Shown: positions 61,939-64,000 of the stretch, in pieces | Position numbering within the stretch: the stretch's first letter is position 1 | How the letters are laid out: every line of letters starts with the position of its first letter | Assembly (NCBI RefSeq): GCF_035645195.1 | Contig: NZ_DASQNA010000025.1 | Span: 124,001-188,000, forward strand | Reading direction: 5' to 3' | Source: Paenibacillus sp. | Lineage (GTDB): Bacteria; Bacillota; Bacilli; Paenibacillales; YIM-B00363 | Length of the DNA stretch: 64,000 bases | The notes under the pieces: generated by a model | The model's database searches: none | The model's input: the letters and a program-made list of their open reading frames with translations, nothing else | What the model was told of the DNA's origin: nothing | Position numbers and translations under genes: made by a program

Positions 61939-63582
61939 TCAATCGCGGAATTCGTTCGGCGTCATCCCGTAAAACTTCTTGAACATTTTGCTGAAATACT
62001 GCGGATTTTGGTAGCCGAGCTCGAGCGTAATCTCGTATATTTTCTTGTTCGTAGATTTAAGCAAATAATGGGCGCGCTCCATCCGCATGCGGATAATATA
62101 ATCGCCGAGACTTTCGCCCGTCTCCGCTTTATATATTTTGGACAAATAGACGGGATGCAGATAGACGCGGTCCGCGATCGTCTTCACGGACACATCCTGT
62201 CCGAGCTCGCTGGAGACGATCTCCTGCACCTGCTTGACGATGTAGCTTTTCGTAAATTTGTCGTTCGCGGACAGCTCCTTCTCAAGCTTCTCCAGCATGC
62301 CGAGCGACCACGTCCGAAGCTTGTCGATCGAATGGACGATGCTGCGGTCGAGCAGGAAATCCATGCCCGCTTGGTCGATTTCCGCAATGAAGTGCCCTTG
62401 CTTGTGCGCCATGTACATGAAGGCGTTCGTCACCGACAGGAACAGCTCGTACAGATGCTCGCGGGACGCCCGGGCCTGCTCCAGCTGCGCGAAGACGTCG
62501 CCGATTTTCGCCCGCGCCGCCTCCCACTGCTTCGATTCCAGCAGATGAATGAGCGTCGGAGGCTTATACAGGCATTCGAGCGATTTGATGTGCGCTTCGC
62601 CGCTCCCCGGCGCCGAGGCGCGGTCTTCGAGGAACGCGATGGACCGCTCGTCGTCCGATTGCAGCAGCATCGCTCCGAGGCCTGCGCGGTACGCCCCCGG
62701 CAGCTCCTCCGGGAAAGCGAACCAGCCGGTGATCGCAAGCGAGATGCCGCCCTTCAAATAGTTGCTGACATGCTTCTGCAGCACGTGCGCATGCTGCTCC
62801 AGGAGCGCGCGCCGCGCCGCCTCGTAATCCTTGCGCATCCGAATCGACTGATGGTATGCCTCTTTCATCTGCGCGATGATCGCGAGGCAGTCGTGAGGCG
62901 CTTTGCCGTGCCACACATCGAACTCGCCGCCGAACACCTCTTCGGCGATGTTGCCGACGGCGTATTCCATCAGCGCGGCCGAATTGTGGTCCATCGCGCG
63001 GAAATGATTCCCCATTTGGACGAGAATCATGACGGCCGGCTCGTCGACCTTCAGCCGAATTTCGTACTGCTCCATTTTTTCCGTGATCGTTTTGTTAAGC
63101 AGCTTGCGCCCGAGCAGCAGATCGTGCATGAGGCTCGACCGCAGCACCGTGAAATCGGCTTTCCGGTTATGCAGCAGCTGATGATACTTTTCCGTTTCGC
63201 TCCATTCGTCCTTCAGCGACTCGATCGCATTCGATAGGCTCGCGATAAATTCTTCGTCGTTGACCGGCTTCAAAATATAATCGAACGCCTGCAGCTGAAT
63301 GGCCCGTTTCGCGTATTCGAAGTCCGAGTGACCGGTCAGCAAAATGCAGCGGATATGGGGCCACCGCTTCGCGATCTCCTCGATCAAGCGAAGCCCGTCC
63401 GTCACCGGCATCCGAATGTCCGTCACGACGATATCGACGCTCTGCTCCTCCAGCAGCCCCAGCGCTTTCGCCGCGGAATCGGCTTGGTATACCTGCTCTA
63501 CCTGCAGCTCTCTCCACGGAATCGTCTGCGCGAGACTTTCCGTCACGTACGATTCGTCGTCGACCAATAAAATCTCGATCAT
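61939..63582 (-). CDS. YesN-type response regulator, AraC output
   Basis: This 547-aa protein has a receiver domain with phospho-acceptor Asp55 (VVTDIRMPVTDG), Lys in ILKPVND and acidic pocket LLVDDE. A long helical middle (about 130-435) follows, then a C-terminal AraC double helix-turn-helix (VSVKTIADRVYLHPVYLSKI, KIYEITLELGYQNPQYFSKM). It is encoded 21 bases after the kinase gene. It probably activates the binding-protein/permease/GH53/GH42 genes when the sugar is sensed. Length is usual for the YesN group. Confidence 0.94.
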   Translation of the reverse strand: MIEILLVDDESYVTESLAQTIPWRELQVEQVYQADSAAKALGLLEEQSVDIVVTDIRMPVTDGLRLIEEIAKRWPHIRCILLTGHSDFEYAKRAIQLQAFDYILKPVNDEEFIASLSNAIESLKDEWSETEKYHQLLHNRKADFTVLRSSLMHDLLLGRKLLNKTITEKMEQYEIRLKVDEPAVMILVQMGNHFRAMDHNSAALMEYAVGNIAEEVFGGEFDVWHGKAPHDCLAIIAQMKEAYHQSIRMRKDYEAARRALLEQHAHVLQKHVSNYLKGGISLAITGWFAFPEELPGAYRAGLGAMLLQSDDERSIAFLEDRASAPGSGEAHIKSLECLYKPPTLIHLLESKQWEAARAKIGDVFAQLEQARASREHLYELFLSVTNAFMYMAHKQGHFIAEIDQAGMDFLLDRSIVHSIDKLRTWSLGMLEKLEKELSANDKFTKSYIVKQVQEIVSSELGQDVSVKTIADRVYLHPVYLSKIYKAETGESLGDYIIRMRMERAHYLLKSTNKKIYEITLELGYQNPQYFSKMFKKFYGMTPNEFRD

Positions 63583-63603
63583 CGGCGTCCACCCCTTTTT
63601 GCG

Positions 63604-64000
63604 CTATTTTGCGAGCTCCTGCCTCTCCGGCGCGACGCGCCATTCCAGCATAACCTTGAGCCCTCCGAGCTCGGAACGGTCGAACCGGAGGCCCGCGCCT
63701 TCGCCGAACCGGAGCGACAGCCGCTGATGCACGTTCCACAAGCCGCAGCCCATCTCTTCATCCATCGGCCGATGGAGCTTGGCGAGCAGGACGCGCATCT
63801 GTTCCTCGGTCATGCCTTTGCCGTTGTCCTCGACGACAAGTCTCGCGGCCGTATCGTCCCAATCGCCGGAGATGCGGATGAAGGCAGAATCGGCATGCGA
63901 CTCGATGCCGTGCAGCACCGCGTTTTCGACGAGCGGCTGCAGCGCCAGCGGCGGGATGAACAGCTTCTTCATCCGCGGCGGCAGGTCGATGGCGCACTGC
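63604..64000 (-). CDS. YesM-type sensor histidine kinase (C-terminal part only)
   Basis: The last ~131 residues of a membrane sensor kinase are visible: N box LVENAVLHGIE, G1 DNGKGM and G2 GCGLWNVHQRL, the HATPase of the YesM family. The N-terminus, dimerisation and sensing domains lie beyond 64000. It partners with the response regulator directly downstream. Confidence 0.93.
   Translation of the reverse strand, partial: QCAIDLPPRMKKLFIPPLALQPLVENAVLHGIESHADSAFIRISGDWDDTAARLVVEDNGKGMTEEQMRVLLAKLHRPMDEEMGCGLWNVHQRLSLRFGEGAGLRFDRSELGGLKVMLEWRVAPERQELAK

Noticed and set aside
1-64000. Prophage, insertion sequence, CRISPR or defence island
   Set aside because: I looked for transposase, integrase, Cas, restriction or toxin motifs and short-spacer repeats and found none; the only tandem repeat is the 59621-60030 set, with no spacer-like variation.

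Overview
The window looks like a chromosomal segment of a Paenibacillus- or Cohnella-like, GC-rich, low-mobility Firmicute. The evidence is AGGAGG-type ribosome binding sites with many TTG/GTG starts, Gram-positive lipoproteins, an SLH-domain surface protein, YesM/YesN-type two-component genes, LplB/LplC-type permeases and very many glycosidases. Almost every gene lies on the minus strand. The single clear plus-strand gene is at 44130-44930. I see no rRNA, tRNA, CRISPR, phage or insertion sequence.

Layout, read in the direction of transcription (high to low coordinates). (1) 64000-54466: the end of a sensor kinase, its AraC-type response regulator, a solute-binding lipoprotein, a terminator plus four tandem ~106-bp repeats, two LplB/LplC-like permeases, a GH53 galactanase and a GH42 beta-galactosidase. 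This is a galactan-oligosaccharide uptake and hydrolysis locus. (2) 54300-44973: a compact myo-inositol operon iolD-iolE-iolC-iolA-iolJ-iolG-iolB ending in a LacI-family regulator, with two near-palindromic GGTTAAGCGCTT-type operators flanking the iolD promoter. (3) 43851-31713: a DapA-family aldolase, a 913-aa unclassified TIM-barrel protein, a PL2-like protein, a GH95 enzyme, two BNR/sialidase-like propellers and an MGH1-like glycosidase, followed by an AraC regulator. (4) 30639-27484: an SLH-domain surface protein. (5) 27235-7259: a long tight operon with a MsmK-type ATPase, a 990-aa chimeric solute-binding protein, two importer permease pairs, an NHL/Yip1 protein, a DUF5696 protein, a MacAB-like export unit (ATPase, lipoprotein adaptor, FtsX permease, second ATPase with an AbrB-like tail), a ThuA-like lipoprotein and a second solute-binding lipoprotein. 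(6) 7044-1: two DUF5060/apiosidase-like paralogs, a GH95 enzyme and a GH2 enzyme cut by the window edge.

Regions 3-6 and the plus-strand gene appear to be one regulon. Seven promoter regions share a direct repeat CCTATA-N15..18-CCTATA-like, whose first copy begins 47-49 bases upstream of a TATAAT-like -10 box, so the second copy sits where the -35 would be. That geometry fits a class-II AraC-family activator, and an AraC-family gene lies inside the cluster. The enzymes of regions 3 and 6 have no signal peptides. The picture is therefore surface capture (SLH protein, giant binding protein), import of large oligosaccharides, and cytoplasmic dismantling. GH95, apiosidase-like, sialidase-like, GH2 and keto-deoxy-acid aldolase genes together suggest a complex pectin side chain such as rhamnogalacturonan II, but that substrate is an inference.

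Intergenic stretches over 300 bases: 59431-60121 holds the tandem repeats and a terminator; 54152-54465 holds the iol promoter, two operators and a terminator. Gene starts were moved from the longest open frame where a ribosome binding site or signal peptide clearly decides.
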